Positions 11,897-23,021 of a DNA stretch of 64,000 bases are shown in pieces; position 1 is the first letter of the stretch, and each line of letters opens with the position of its first letter. Origin of the DNA: Symsagittifera roscoffensis (Eukaryota; Xenacoelomorpha; Acoela; Convolutidae); NCBI RefSeq assembly GCF_963678635.1, contig NC_087062.1:7736193-7800192 (forward strand). The letters run 5' to 3'. The notes below the pieces were generated by a model. It was given only the letters and a program-made list of their open reading frames with translations, was not told where the DNA came from and did no database searches. The position numbers were made by a program, and so were the translations under genes.

Positions 11897-12580
11897 AAGT
11901 TTCGCATTTAATTGTTTGATTAAAAGTTTTTATTTTCCATTTTTTGTCGGTTTGGAAAAAAAGCACTATGAACTACCAATTTTAATCGTATCGTGGAAAA
12001 AATGAATTAACTTAATTTGAGATGAAACTGCGGTAATTTGAATTGAATTCAATTATCTGACCGCAAAGGAGCTAACAAACAAAATGGAGGTAAATGATGA
12101 AAATGAGATAGTAAATTGCTTTAGAGGCACAATGTCTGTCGCGGAGCTTTTATCATCAGGGAGCGGAAAAAAGTTATTTTTTTTTGCAATCACAAAATCT
12201 TAAAAAGTACTTTTTTGGTCCCAAAGTTTACTTTTTTTCCGCTTGCTGAATGCCTGATAAGTTTGTTAAAATCAAAATCTTTCTAGCTGTCGGAAACCGA
12301 CTGACTTCATACATAATCAAACAAGACTGCTCGTATCAGAGCAAAGCCCTGAACGTTCCGACTGCCTATCAATTGGTCTCGATTACTTTTTGCAAATAAT
12401 GACAAGCTACGAATTTAGGGGTGCGTACAGTAAACCGATGTGTCAGTAAATTACAAGATCAGCAAACCGATTTACGCAATTATTAGATCAATTGTGGAAT
12501 GAAAGATTTATAAAGTAAATGTTTCCTGAGCTAGAACAATAAACTTAAAACTACGTGGCGCGTGGGAAGAATTATTTTAT
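11897..12580. other. gene-free part of copy 1 with an S1 head
   Basis: No gene is seen. At 12318-12410 there is an S1 head (CAAGACTGCTCGTATCAGAG, then CCCTGAACGTTCCGACTGCC, then AATTGGTCTCGATTA) that breaks off after ~90 bp. The same truncation is at 17278-17345 in copy 2. Confidence 0.45.
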
Positions 12581-13135
12581 TGTTCCGACTTTTGTAACGA
12601 AAGTAACGGAATATTTGTGCTCATGGTGGGTTTTTTTCTTCAGACAAATTTCGACTTTTTAACTGGCCATTTTTGACGGAATTTTTAAAATATCGTTCGA
12701 AAGGTATTGTTGTCGTGAGCTTAAATTTGAAAAGATATTTCACCTGTGATCGTTTTTTGTAAAAATATGGGAGTTTAAAGATTGCCATTTTGGCCAATTT
12801 GGGACAATTAACGTGCGATATATTTAGAGCTATTAACGCGTGAGCGGCGATTTAATCCGTCTTAAATATTGTTCCAAATTGGTTGAAAGAAGCTTATTCG
12901 CCGTAAGTTATTTGTTGAAAGGTGCAAAATCTATCTTTTTGTACTTTATATGGAGTGTGGGGAGATGATTTTTCCCAAAAAAAATGTCAAATTTTTTTAT
13001 CTTTTTTTCATTTTATTTTTATTTGTTTAATTTTTTTCCAAATTGTTACTGCTCCATAGACTTTAAACACAGTCGGAACATTCAAGGTTTGTCCTGATAC
13101 GAGCAGTTTTGTTCCGTATTTTGATTCAATTTTTG
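12581..13135 (-). mobile_element. B element, minus strand, in copy 1
   Basis: A ~550-bp element: TTGTTCCGACTTTTGTAACG at the left, then CTCATGGTGGG, TTTCGACTTTTTAACTGGCC, GGTATTGTTGTCGTGAGC, ATTTCACCTGTGATC, GGACAATTAACGTGCGATAT and AATCCGTCTTAAAT, ending with CAGTCGGAACATTC and CTGATACGAGCAG. It shares both end modules with S1 but has no tRNA-like box. At least eight further copies lie in the window. Confidence 0.7.
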
Positions 13136-13308
13136 TTTAGACAACCGCGTATTCATACTCGTCAGTAAGCAGACAAATACTATACTTATCAATCAGAATC
13201 GAGACAAGAAAGAAATGAATAATTAATAGTTATTCATTTCGTTACTTAACTTTCTAATCTCGATTCTGATTGGTTAATACAGTATTTGTCTGCTTACTAA
13301 ATAGAGAC
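13136..13308. mobile_element. palindromic MITE E, right arm deleted
   Basis: It has the same left arm as 8057-8247. After GTATTTGTCTGCTTACT the sequence jumps to AAATAGAGACAGC, removing the outer part of the right arm. Its first base is exactly the junction of the two tandem copies. Confidence 0.75.
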
Positions 13309-13917
13309 AGCACTCCCAAATTTTAATCAAAGGAACAAATAGCGAGAGTTTCTTAAAGATAATCAATGGCATGGGTCAATATAGGCCGATCATTAACATT
13401 TAAATCCCAATTAAAAATTTTAAGAGTGCTGGTTTTAAAACTATATTCGAGTATCATCCGAGCATAAGTGAACTCTTTAGAATCAGTGCAACAATTCCCA
13501 TCATTGTGAAGTTGATATTTTTGCGGGATTGAATAGATCTCGATAAAAGCCTAAATAACTATATAAATAACTATTTACACTAGCAGTAAGAAGGCTTAAA
13601 TTTTTTTCTTCTTTTTTCCCTATGAATAATTGAGCCCAAAGGCCAGTATTAGTTCAATTAGCTAAAAAAAAGAAATTCTTTCAACCTCTCTTTTCTTACC
13701 ATGACCGAAATTTAAATTCTGCCCTGACAAAAAGTCTAATTGGGAGGCTAAACTTCTATGTTTAGCTAAAAATAAATGGGAGGCTGGCCATCTTTTGCAA
13801 TAGAGGGCGAATTAATTTCAAAAGAGAATGCAAAAATTTGTCAACTTGAATAGATCGAACTAATCCATAATCGATCCTTTGAGCTCCGAAGTAAATGACG
13901 TAGTTTTATCTCCTAAA

Positions 13918-14200
13918 GTGCGCAATCAAAGCTACTCTAAACAAAAATAAACGCTTTACAACATCACGAACGGCCGTTCATTAAGTATGTCGTCATATTT
14001 CGTGGTATTAGCGGCAAGGGTTTATTGAAAAAGATTGATTGCTGCATTTTTGATTTAATTACGAGTTCAGGTAGCAGGTCTAGAATTAGTGCGCTAACTC
14101 GTCAAACTGCTGTCAAACAATTCAAAACCAAGTTACGCATTGAGAATTATGCATCTCGAGCGTTTCACAAACAAGCCAAATAATTTGTGCAATCAATCAA
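13918..14200 (+). pseudogene. histone H2B-like pseudogene, copy 2
   Basis: The frame 13953-14183 (76 codons) matches copy 1 without an indel: FIKYVV, GISGKGL (closer to the H2B GISSKAM than copy 1 is), IDCCIFDL, TRQTAVK, then NYASRAFHKQAK and a TAA at 14181-14183, where copy 1 has a lysine codon. Upstream, a TAA and a length change break the link to the GTG used in copy 1, and there is no ATG. The two copies are therefore disabled at different sites, which suggests a longer frame before the duplication. The H2B assignment rests on ordered short blocks and is moderate. Confidence 0.45.
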
Positions 14201-14589
14201 ATAACATCAGCTAGTCAAAGTTACTTCACAAGAAATTGAAAAAAGAAGCTTTTGATAATCAAAAAAGGGTGAAATAGGTTAGACTACTTTATTGTTTAAA
14301 TTGTCATTAAATAAGCTGATGAGCTAGCTATGTGGGCCAAAATTTGGTTAATCATGTTTTTTTTTCGGTCTGCGCTGGACGTCAAATTTAATGTGTTTTG
14401 AACAGATTTGGACTTATAGTGCTGAGTAGCGGGATCTTTCATTTGCACTTTTACTCCCCAACGAGTTGAAAAATAGTGAAAAAACAATGTCTTCAAATGA
14501 ACTTTTTAAATAAAATTTTGATAATTTAAGTTTCTTTCAAAATCAAGTATTCGCGGAGAATGCCGTTGATTCATAAAATGTTGGCTAAT

Positions 14590-14925
14590 AAAATTGTTTT
14601 AAAGACAAGCTTGCACCTGCGTTTTCTCTTTTCGGTGACTATAATCACCACTAGTATCAAAAAAGTTAACTTTTGCAAAAAAAGATGACTTGCAAAGGTA
14701 AGACTAAACTAATGAAAGATGTGAAAAAAAGAAAACGTGAAAAACTATTGAAAAACGCTTTAAAGACAAGCTTGCACATGCATCTTCTCTTTTCGGTGAC
14801 TATAATCACCACTAGTATCAAAAAACGTTAACTTTTGCAAAAAAAATGACTTGAAAAGGTAAGACTAAACTAATGAAAGATGTGAAAAAAAGAAAACGTG
14901 AAAAACGTGAAAAACTATTGAAAAA
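14590..14925 (+). repeat. ~160-bp local tandem duplication
   Basis: Two direct copies, each running from TTTAAAGACAAGCTTGCAC through CACCACTAGTATCAAAAAA to GAAAAACTATTGAAAAACGC. Copy 1 of the 5-kb duplication has only one copy (9540-9710), so this arose after the large duplication. Confidence 0.8.
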
Positions 14926-15097
14926 CGCTTAAAAAATGTGAGCATGCAAAGCCTTGTCCTGACAGAAGCAGATATGTTAAGTTTTGTTCTGGATTTGATT
15001 TGATGATAATCGTCTATATAAACATCATTGTCCGACCATTTGCTTTAATTCAGTTTACGGTTTTTTGTTTGAATCGGCTTCAATCAACACAATCAAT

Positions 15098-15457
15098 CAG
15101 GGGCGGATTGAGGGGGGATTGGGGAACTTTGGTATTACTTTATGACATCCATTTTCGACTGAAAAACCCTAAATTCTTTTTTAGCGCCAATATATATTAA
15201 TTTTTAAGGGAAGCCCGCGCCAAAAAAACGCAATTTTGTTGGCCAAAGTTTTTAAAAAAGTAACCAAAAACGGAATTTTTGATCTGTTTTTTTTTAACTT
15301 TGCCTGCTGCACTAAAAATTGTCAAAATGAAGTTTTTTCTCCATATTGCTCTTGGAGCGCTCTCAAAATCATTTTTCTTGACCTAAAAAACAGGTCGACA
15401 AATTTTTCGAAAAACTGCAACCCCTCCCCCCTTCAGAAAATTCTAAATCCGCCCCTG
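15098..15457 (+). mobile_element. M1 copy 3, hAT-like MITE
   Basis: It has the same insertion site and flanking 8-mers (CAATCAAT and CAATCAAA) as 10489-10800. It is the longer version, keeping a ~50-bp block around 15236-15285 (GGCCAAAGTTTTTAAAAAAG). The overlapping 90-codon frame is a by-product of the MITE body. Confidence 0.85.
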
Positions 15458-16268
15458 CAATCAAATGTCAAGTTTTATACATTTTTTTCGTGCTTTCGCA
15501 GAAAATGACAAAATATTTGTACTCGATGCGTGTTTTATTCGGAAAAATTTTGATTTTCAATTAGCGAGTTTTGAACCCAATTTTTTACGCCATCTGCAAA
15601 AAATTGACCCCTTGAACTCAAATAAAAGTATCAAGATACCTCACCTGTAAACATTTTTGCTAAATTATGGGGGTTCTTAACGCGCGATAAATTTAGAGCC
15701 TTTCACGAGTGAGATGTGAAATAATATGGCTAAAAAAAATTCAAATTGAGTTGAGGCAAGCTATCCAAAACAATTGTTCAAAGAAACACCAAAACAATTA
15801 TTTTACTGAAATTAAAGTAAATAATGATAGATAAATTTAGGAAAGATGGTCGGTTCTGAGAATGTACTCATTGATCGGACCAAAGCGAAACCAGTGGGTT
15901 CTTAATGTTTTTTTTTGTTAGGTATGGATGGGTAATACATGTTTGAATTTGGGTAAATAGTCCACATGCTAAAGCTCATTACAATTGGTCAGATCAAGTT
16001 GAACTAAAATTTTTAGTCCTTATTTTTCAAAAGGGAACAGCTCCATCATTTCTATTTATCACAACCATATCCGCCCACTCCTTTGAAGAAAAGTTTTGTC
16101 GCACCGAATAAGGTTTTGTATCCCAGCAACATATAGACAAGCTGAAACTCAAAGTTTCAAGAAACGATGTAAATAATCCGCCCTTCTCATTTTAATTATA
16201 CGAATTTCAATCGGCAAATAAATAAGAGCAGTATAAATCATCATAATGAAAAAAGTACATTAGGCTAG

Positions 16269-16598
16269 CTTAAGAATACAGCATTTCAGAAAACAGAAAA
16301 TATTTTTAGTTGAGGATGAGTTATTATAAGAACTTTTGTGTCTCCATGAAGAAATTATAAGCTTCTGGGTTCTCAGAAATCGAACTTCAGATTTTCGTCT
16401 AAATTCCGGCTCAGAAAACGCGTCTAAATAGATTAACTCTACTTGTCCAGTCCATTGAGACTTGTCAGCTCTATAGTGGTTGCGATTCTTTTTTAATTCC
16501 GTCTGCTTTTTAATTTACAAGAAGTAGAGACACAGAGTTACCTTTTCAATCGGACTGTCTGGTAGAATAAATTAGGTCATCTTGTACCATTATGAAAG
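16269..16598. other. segment present only in duplication copy 2
   Basis: About 330 bp lies between GGCTAG and AGAGCGCG here; in copy 1 (11637) the two words join directly as GGCTAGAGCGCG. No inverted termini or target duplication are seen, so a deletion in copy 1 through the shared AG is at least as likely as an insertion here. It looks less AT-rich than its surroundings. Confidence 0.55.
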
Positions 16599-16857
16599 AG
16601 CGCGAAACAAGATAGATAGATTGCCGCTGCGGGTATTACTCGATCAATCACCTTTGTGGATCCTAATTATCTATCAACATCTGAGCCTCAAAAAATGTGA
16701 TCACTTAAGTCTAACTAAAAAAATTTCTAACATCAATGATGAAAGAAACCTGATTCTAGTCAGATGTAATTTTCAGCCGAGTGATTTTTGTAAAGCATTT
16801 ATGGAGGAAAGTCAGCTGAGCTTTTTATGGACTGTTTTAATGAGTCTTTCGTTTTAA
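16582..16857 (+). CDS. short F-box-like frame, copy 2
   Basis: A 91-codon frame matching the copy 1 frame from RLPLRVLL to the final SLSF. Over ~255 shared bases four substitutions are seen, altering three codons (K/Q, R/K, R/M), all non-synonymous and with no indels, while flanking DNA has many indels. The N-terminal extension (YHYERARNKID) starts at TTG and lies partly in the segment absent from copy 1. F-box similarity: LP at the start, VLL, then YQHLSLKKCDHLSL, then D and L further on. No exon boundaries could be proposed, so its status as a functional exon is open. Confidence 0.35.
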   Translation: MYHYERARNKIDRLPLRVLLDQSPLWILIIYQHLSLKKCDHLSLTKKISNINDERNLILVRCNFQPSDFCKAFMEESQLSFLWTVLMSLSF

Positions 16858-17534
16858 AAGTTTCGCATTTAATTGTTTCATTAAAAGTTTTTTTTTCTGT
16901 TTTTTGTCGGTTTGGAAAAAAAATTACTATGAACTACCAATTTTAATCGTATCGTGGAAAAAATGAATTAACTTAATTTGAGATGAAACTGCGGTAATTT
17001 GAATTGAATTCAATTATCTGACCGCAAAGGAGCTAACAAACAAAATGGAGGTAAATAATTAAAATGAGATAGTAAATTGCTTTACAGGCACAATGTCTGT
17101 CGCGGAGTTGTTATCACCAGGGAGCGGAAAAAATTTTTTTTTTGCAATCACAAAAACTTAAAAAGTACTCTTTTGGTCCCAAAGTTTACTTTTTTCCGCT
17201 TGCTGAATGCCTGATAAGTTTGTTAAAATCAATATCTTTCTAGCTGTCGGAAACCGACTGACTTCATACATAATCAAACAAGACTGCTCATATCAGAGCA
17301 AAGCCCTGAACGTTCCGACTGCCTATCAATTGGTCTCGATTAATGCAAATAATGACAAGCTACGAATTTAGGGGTGCGTACAGTAAACCGATGTGTCAGT
17401 AAGTTACCAGATCAGTACGCCGATTTACCGTAATAATTACATCAATTGTGGAATTAAAGATTTATAAAGTAAATGTTTCCTGAGGTAGAACAATAAACTT
17501 AAAACTACGTGGCGCATGGGAAGAATTTTTTTAT
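16858..17534. other. gene-free part of copy 2
   Basis: No gene is seen. A truncated S1 head is at 17278-17345 (CTCATATCAGAGCAAAGCCC). Confidence 0.45.
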
Positions 17535-18089
17535 TGTTCCGACTTTTGTAACGAAAGTAACGGAATATTTGTGCTCATGGTGGTTTTTTTTCTTCAGACA
17601 AATTTCGACTTTTTAACTGGCCATTTTTGACGGATTTTTTCAAATATCGTTCGAAAGGTATTGTTGTCTTGAGCTTAAATTTGAAAAGATATTTCACCTG
17701 TGATCGTTTTTGGTGAAGTTATGGGGGTTTAAAGATTGCCATTTTGGCCAATTTGGGACAATTAACGTGCGATATATTTTGAGCCATTAACGCGTGCGCG
17801 GCGATTTAATCCGTCTTAAAAATCGTTCCAAATTGGTTTAAAGAAGCTTATTTGCCGTAATTTCTTTGCTAAAAGGTGCGAAATTTATCTTTTTGTACTT
17901 TATATGGAGTGTGGGGTGATGGTTTTTCCCAAAAAAATGTCAAATTTTAGTTTTTTTTTTCATTTTATTTTTTTTTATTTAATTTTTTTCAAAATTGTTA
18001 CTGCTCCCTAGACCTTAAACACAGTCGGAACATTCAAAGTTTTGCCCTGATACGAGCAGTCTTGTTCCGTTTTTTGATTCAATTTTTGT
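17535..18089 (-). mobile_element. B element, minus strand, in copy 2
   Basis: Counterpart of 12581-13135: GTTCCGACTTTTGTAACGAA, CTGGCCATTTTTGACGG, CACCTGTGATCG, GCCATTTTGGCCAATTTGGG, and the end module CAGTCGGAACATTC and TGCCCTGATACGAGCAGTC. Confidence 0.7.
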
Positions 18090-19647
18090 GTTGAGGAAAA
18101 AATTTGTCATTTTGTAAAAACCTCAGTTTTTAGCTAAAAGGATTAAGTGATTGAATCATATATTCTCGGTTTACAGATCTGGTCCACCCGTTTACGGTTC
18201 ACTGATACATCGATTTACTGATCCATCGCCAAATTTTTGGCTGATAATATCAAACTTTGCGTGCTAATGGTTGTGTATGGAATTAATAAGACCTATTAGC
18301 TTGCCTAAATTCTTTTTGGAACAATTATGAATGCTAATTTATGCGCCGCAAAGTTCTATCAAGAATTTTTAACAAATAATTTTTGAAAAAACCTTGTATC
18401 TAGGGCAGTGGAATCCAGAGACAAGTCTTTAAACATGTTAAAATTTTGTCGGAACGATCAAAGATTACCAAAGAACAAAAGAAGAACGAAGAGGGCGTCT
18501 TTGTTGCGGATTCCGCTAACAATTCACAAAACTCACATAAGAGCGCCAGATTGTTTAAATGATCACCTGCTATCGCAGTGATGGCGTATGCGGGGGAGCT
18601 TTCACTTTCCCTCTAGCTTCAGTTCTACCACAGCCTGACCGATTTCGGCTGCAAAATTGATACCTTGTGTAGGTTTCAAACGCAAAAAAAACCGCTTTGA
18701 TTCGCAAAAAAAACGAGCGTCGCTGATCAGAATAACTTAATAAAATAAGCTTAGAAATTGGGCACTCCTTGCTGGCTTTTTTTGATGCGAACTCCTCCCT
18801 CATAATTGGTTTATATTGGCGCTGCGTGGATTAACCAAAACCGGAAGAAGTCGTTATGTATTAGCAAAGCAGAACACTTTGAAAGCTTTTTCAAACAACA
18901 TTAAAACGGGTTTCGAACAAAATTAAAAGTGGTTGGAAAAATGGAAATTGTAATATAATAGCAAAACGAAGCCCTTCAAAACATTTTTCAAGCATAATTA
19001 AATGGGTTTGCTTCACTACAGCATAAAAAAAAACGCTATATAGCTATCGCTTCTCTATCATAAAAGCATCCCACTTAAAGTACGATTTGATTTTTTGGAC
19101 TCAATTTGGTTATTTGAAAAACAAATTGCCTCTTGTAAAACCTCATAAAAATTTCGAACACCAAAATTTTTATTATATTTATTTAACTAGCAGGTGTAGA
19201 GATAGATTTTTGCTTGCACTATCTTGAGATTGGTGCCATCAAAAAATCGAAATGACTGATGAAAATTTGAGGCTCATGAAATTTAAAATTTAACAGTTTA
19301 TTTGATTTTTAAGATGGATCAACATATAGCTTTTGTCAGCTCAAAATCATCAATTTAATTTTTTCTGTTATTTCCAAGTTTAATTGTTTTTTTTTCGCAG
19401 CAACAAACTTTTTTTGAAGAATTTTTCAAGGAAGTTATTCTTTTTAGGCAGTTCATAGTTTCGTATGGAAAATACTTCCAAAACTATCATAAAACATCCC
19501 AAATAGAACACGATTTGAGTTTTCTGACTCAATTTGGTTATTTGAAAACAAAATAGAATATAACGGCAAAAGTAGGAATTTCTTGAACCCATAAAAAATT
19601 AAAAACAATTCATTTGATAGGAAAACTGGTTGTAGAATCAATTATCC
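18090..19647. other. gene-free sequence after the tandem duplication
   Basis: No gene is supported. 18230-18340 keeps an S1-like middle (GTGTATGGAATTAATAAGACC). A block at 18560-18830 has more balanced base composition and a 77-codon minus-strand frame, without a recognisable motif or splice sites. Two weak direct repeats (19060-19140 and 19485-19565) share CGATTTGA and GACTCAATTTGGTTATTTGAAAA. Confidence 0.4.
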
Positions 19648-20097
19648 CCGGGTCGCGGTGCTCATTTTATGTTTCGACCGTCACGACCGAAATTTGGTAT
19701 GTTTCGACTGTGCTTGACCCAGAAAAATGTGCTCGAGCTTGCTCGACCCAAGCAAAATATGTTTTGACCGTGCTCGACTGAATTCGAGTATATTTCGACT
19801 TTTAAACAACATAAGTTATCCAAATTTAAACGCTATAGTTTATACTTTTCGAGTAACATCTTGTGATGTTTTTGCTTTGTGATTGAAATGATTTGAGCCA
19901 TTGGCAATTTAGTTGTTTTGTAGAGATGAACTATTTTTGAGCTATTTTTCATCCAATTTTTTGATTACCGCGGGACAATCAGCAAGTTTCGATTTTGTGC
20001 TCGACTGAAACCCCTGTCTCGACAATTCTTTTTTGGTCGAGCACTGACATGTGCTCGACTTTGACAGTAGAAACATAAAGTGAGCATCTCGACCCGG
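19648..20097. mobile_element. 450-bp terminal-inverted-repeat element H
   Basis: The left end CCGGGTCGCGGTGCTCATTT matches the inverted right end (CCGGGTCGAGATGCTCACTT), and similarity continues through TATGTTTC for ~35 bp. A 4-bp ATCC flanks both sides (19644-19647 and 20098-20101), a plausible target duplication. Inside, GTGCTCGAC-type words recur in both orientations. There is no coding capacity and the superfamily was not identified. Confidence 0.75.
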
Positions 20098-21537
20098 ATC
20101 CCTCTATTTATCAATTCTGTTCAATATTTTGTACGACATTAATGCTAAACGTCTGATTCAAACCTCCCGAAAACAAAATATTGTTAATATGCCTAAACTG
20201 AAAAAGCATCTGCAAATTTTCTTCTCTGAACCCGTCTATGCGTCGTCTCTGATCCACGGAGCTTCAAAGTTCCGATTATAAGACAGCTAAAAATGGAATT
20301 TGAACCAAATTAGCCTAATAAACTCGCCCAGGAAAAATATCAGACTAGTTCATGTTTAAGCATTTTTTCTGTACCCTTGCTGTAGAAAAAACTTTGTGAC
20401 GTAGTGGTTCACTTAGCAGGAAAGTTAAATAAAAAAGGCTCAAAATGGGTCATTTCAGCTTGTGTTCTAACTTTTTCAAGCTTTTCAGTTAACGAACGCC
20501 TGTCCCCCCCCCCCCCCCGCCCCGTAGGAAGACAGGAAGAACTATTATTTGATAAATGTATCATAAACGGTGTTTGTTTCGGTGCGTGCTCCCTCCGTGA
20601 AATTAGATTATAGTGATTGATGCCAAAGCGCCTTTGGATCAATTTGGGTCCGCTGAAAATAGGAATTATAAATTGGTATGAAAGGTATTGCAATTATTTG
20701 TTTATACATGAGCTATGTTTTGTTGTTTCAAATCTATGCTATGTTTAGGTTGAGGTGATTCGTCTCTTGCCATTTTAAAGAGAGTGTTGATGATTGCTTG
20801 AAGGCTACAACAAATCTTTTGATGTAGATCTTTTGATGTAGATCTTAAGTATCTACAAAATATTACCTCTGATTAACAGTTTGGAAAATTTTTTAAAGTT
20901 CTTTTTTTTTTGGAAAACGCCGACGTATTTTTTTTCGTTTGTTTGAATATATCCGTGGTCAAAATATATTGTCATACTTGCACAGTAAACAGACATTTTT
21001 GTTTCATGTTTATATTACAAATGCTAATTTCTTAAATCTAGTTCTTGATTCAGATAGCGAGGTATTTTCAAAGAAAGTGACAGAATATTTTTTGTTCGAA
21101 ATGGGTACCGTTCAAACATCCGATGTGTCCAACATCCGAATCCGAAAAACAGTTTTACTATGGCAAACATCAGTTAAAAAGTGCTATAGTGGCCCAGTTA
21201 ATACTGACCACTGTGTTGCAAGCTTGCGAACAGAGGGGGGCTCTATATAAAACTTAGCGCTGCTTATCGCTGCCAGCCTTCGACGACCTGCGAGTTTTAA
21301 CCGAGAGTCGACTCACTTGAAATCGGCTAATTTAATTAAGTTTTGTGTTCAAAATTTTAACGTTATTTTATTACTTTATTATTACATAAGCTCGGTTGTT
21401 TGACAGCCGATGTTTGGCTTATCAGATATTTGCCCTAGACCATTACGAGGCCAAATTTTGCATTCTGTGCATTGTAAGCGGATTCGGCAACAGGCCATAA
21501 TCAGATTTGTCGCGGAATCCGCAAGTTTGCTACTTTT
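20098..21537. other. gene-free region with a possible core promoter
   Basis: No gene is supported. A run of 14 C is at 20504-20517. The 103-codon plus-strand frame at 20939-21250 starts at TTG and has no motif; it ends in a TATA-like sequence (see separate entry). 21390-21537 leads into repeat D. Confidence 0.4.
21241..21275 (+). promoter_or_regulatory. TATA-box-like sequence
   Basis: CTCTATATAAAACTTAGCGC is a strong TATA match, followed about 25-30 bases later by GC-richer sequence (CGCTGCCAGCCTTCGACGAC). No gene or LTR boundaries were identified downstream. It could belong to an unrecognised solo LTR or be chance. Confidence 0.25.
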
Positions 21538-22306
21538 TTGGATTCCATAAACAAATACCTAAAACACTGTACCGCCTAAAATCGCTCCAAAAATAGTCGA
21601 TTTTGCGGAATCCGCAACCGTATTTGTGGAATCCGGAACACTTGTGGAATCCACAAACAAATAATAAGACGATCTTTCTCCTCTAGACAAATTTCAACTT
21701 TTCGATCAGCAACTTTGACCAAAGTGGTTTGACCAAAGATATTTTATTTGTGTTTTTTTTAATAATGTAGGGGTTGAAAAAGTCAAAATTTGCCTTTTTT
21801 GTTCGAAAATTTCATCACGATTTGAAAATATTTCACAAAAAAATGAATTTTTTTTCTCTTTTTTTTTGAGTTTTTAGTTTAGGTTTATTCACCTAAAGTG
21901 TGAGTTTATACAACATACATCGTAAAGAAATTTCTATTAATTTTGCGATCTTAGATAGGAATTGATTCGTATAAGGGAGTCACTTATCCAGCTATGTGAT
22001 ATTCAGGCGGGTGCTCAACAAAGCGCCATATCTTGAAACGGAAAAATACATCAGAATTACGTAAATTGCATAAGAATTGCGTAGCAATTGCTTAGCAACA
22101 GTGAGAATCTGTTGTTATGTTGCGTAACAAAATTAGTTGTCGGTTTTTTGGCCCTTCGATTGCTGGTTTGTCACCGATTTTCAATTAACTTTGACGAATT
22201 TCAGCTATATTTAGGCGCAGATCTAAGAACTTCTCTTGGGTGGATTTTCAAACTTTTTTAGGTCGACCAAATTTATTTTCTGAGCTCTCTCAAATCTTCT
22301 TCGTTG
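21538..22306 (+). repeat. repeat D, first copy (X plus Y parts)
   Basis: Part X (21538-21830: TTGGATTCCATAAACAAATA, GCGGAATCCGCAACCG, GAATCCGGAACACTTGTGG) recurs at 22307-22597. Part Y (21838-22306: TAAGGGAGTCACTTATCCAG, CGCCATATCTTGAAACGG, TCTGTTGTTATGTTGCGTAAC) recurs at 24388-24830. The end of Y contains a degraded M1 left part (GGCGCAGATCTAAGAACTTC, then GGTGGATTTTCAAAC). Confidence 0.8.
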
Positions 22307-22597
22307 TTTTGGATTCCATAAACAAATACCTAAAACACTGTACCGCTTAAAATCGCTCTAAAAATAGGCGATTTTGCGGAATCCGCAACCGTATTTGTGG
22401 AATCCGGAACACTTGTGGAAACCACAAACAAATAATAAGACGATCTTTCTTCTCTAGACAAGTTTCAACTTTTCGATTAGCAACTTTGAATTCAGTGTTT
22501 TGACCAAAGATTTTTTATTTGTGTTTTTTTTTTAATGTAGGGGTTGAAAAAATCAAAATTTCCTTTTCTTGTTCAAAAATTTCATCACGATTTAAAA
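22307..22597 (+). repeat. repeat D, second copy of part X
   Basis: Direct repeat of 21538-21830, abutting the first D copy. Its Y part lies ~1.8 kb further on at 24388, so a later insertion or rearrangement separated the halves. Confidence 0.8.
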
Positions 22598-23021
22598 AAG
22601 CAGTCGGTAACTTCAAGGTTTTATCTGATACAAACTGACATTTTATTTGGTTTTGATTGGATTGAGGTTTGATTGTGTTCGATTAAATCCTAAGCAGCGG
22701 ATAATAGCAGCATTTCTTGTTGAGGTTTTCAGAGTGACAAGTTGATAACACATTATAACACTTAGAGCCGTTTGCAATGAAATTTTCAATGAAGATTACC
22801 TGAAGGTTCACATTTATTCTTACAAAACAGTGTAAGAATTGATATATATTTTTTTGAAAAAGTAATAACGAAAAATAATTAAAACGGGAAAAACAAAATT
22901 TACAGCTCCAAAAGTTAATTACTGACATCTTAATTTGTATGTTTTGGTCTCCTAAATTTCCTAAAAATAATTTATTATCATCATGTGTTCTATATGTGTG
23001 TTTGGACGCCATATAAATCCA
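22598..23021. other. gene-free sequence
   Basis: It starts with a B/S1-type end module (CAGTCGGTAACTTCAAGG). The 142-codon minus-strand frame covering 22683-23111 takes its N-terminal 30 codons from the S1 SINE and shows no motif after that, so it was not called. Confidence 0.4.

Larger units (their letters stand above)
8057..13135. repeat. 5-kb direct tandem duplication, copy 1
   Basis: This segment aligns along its length with 13136-18089 in direct orientation with no spacer. Both copies begin with TTTAGACAACCGC, the left end of palindrome E, and both end in a CAATTTTTGT tail of a B element. Copy 1 has a ~610-bp family C element (9823-10432) that is absent from copy 2. It lacks a ~50-bp stretch of its M1 element and a ~330-bp stretch before the F-box-like frame that copy 2 has. 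Base identity by eye is roughly 95 percent outside the indels. Confidence 0.93.
13136..18089. repeat. 5-kb direct tandem duplication, copy 2
   Basis: This copy abuts copy 1 directly. Differences from copy 1: a ~24-bp deletion in the right arm of palindrome E (near 13300); a local ~160-bp tandem duplication (14590-14757 repeated at 14758-14925, each with TTTCGGTGACTATAATCACC); no family C element at 15041; ~50 bp more inside M1; and ~330 bp (16269-16598) not in copy 1. Small indels in A or T runs are common. Confidence 0.93.

Noticed and set aside
20939-21250. 103-codon plus-strand frame
   Set aside because: TTG start, no recognisable motif and no supporting splice sites; ends in a TATA-like sequence.
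21211-21390. Possible solo LTR around the TATA-like sequence
   Set aside because: TGT and ACA ends can be chosen only arbitrarily, and no target duplication or second copy was found.
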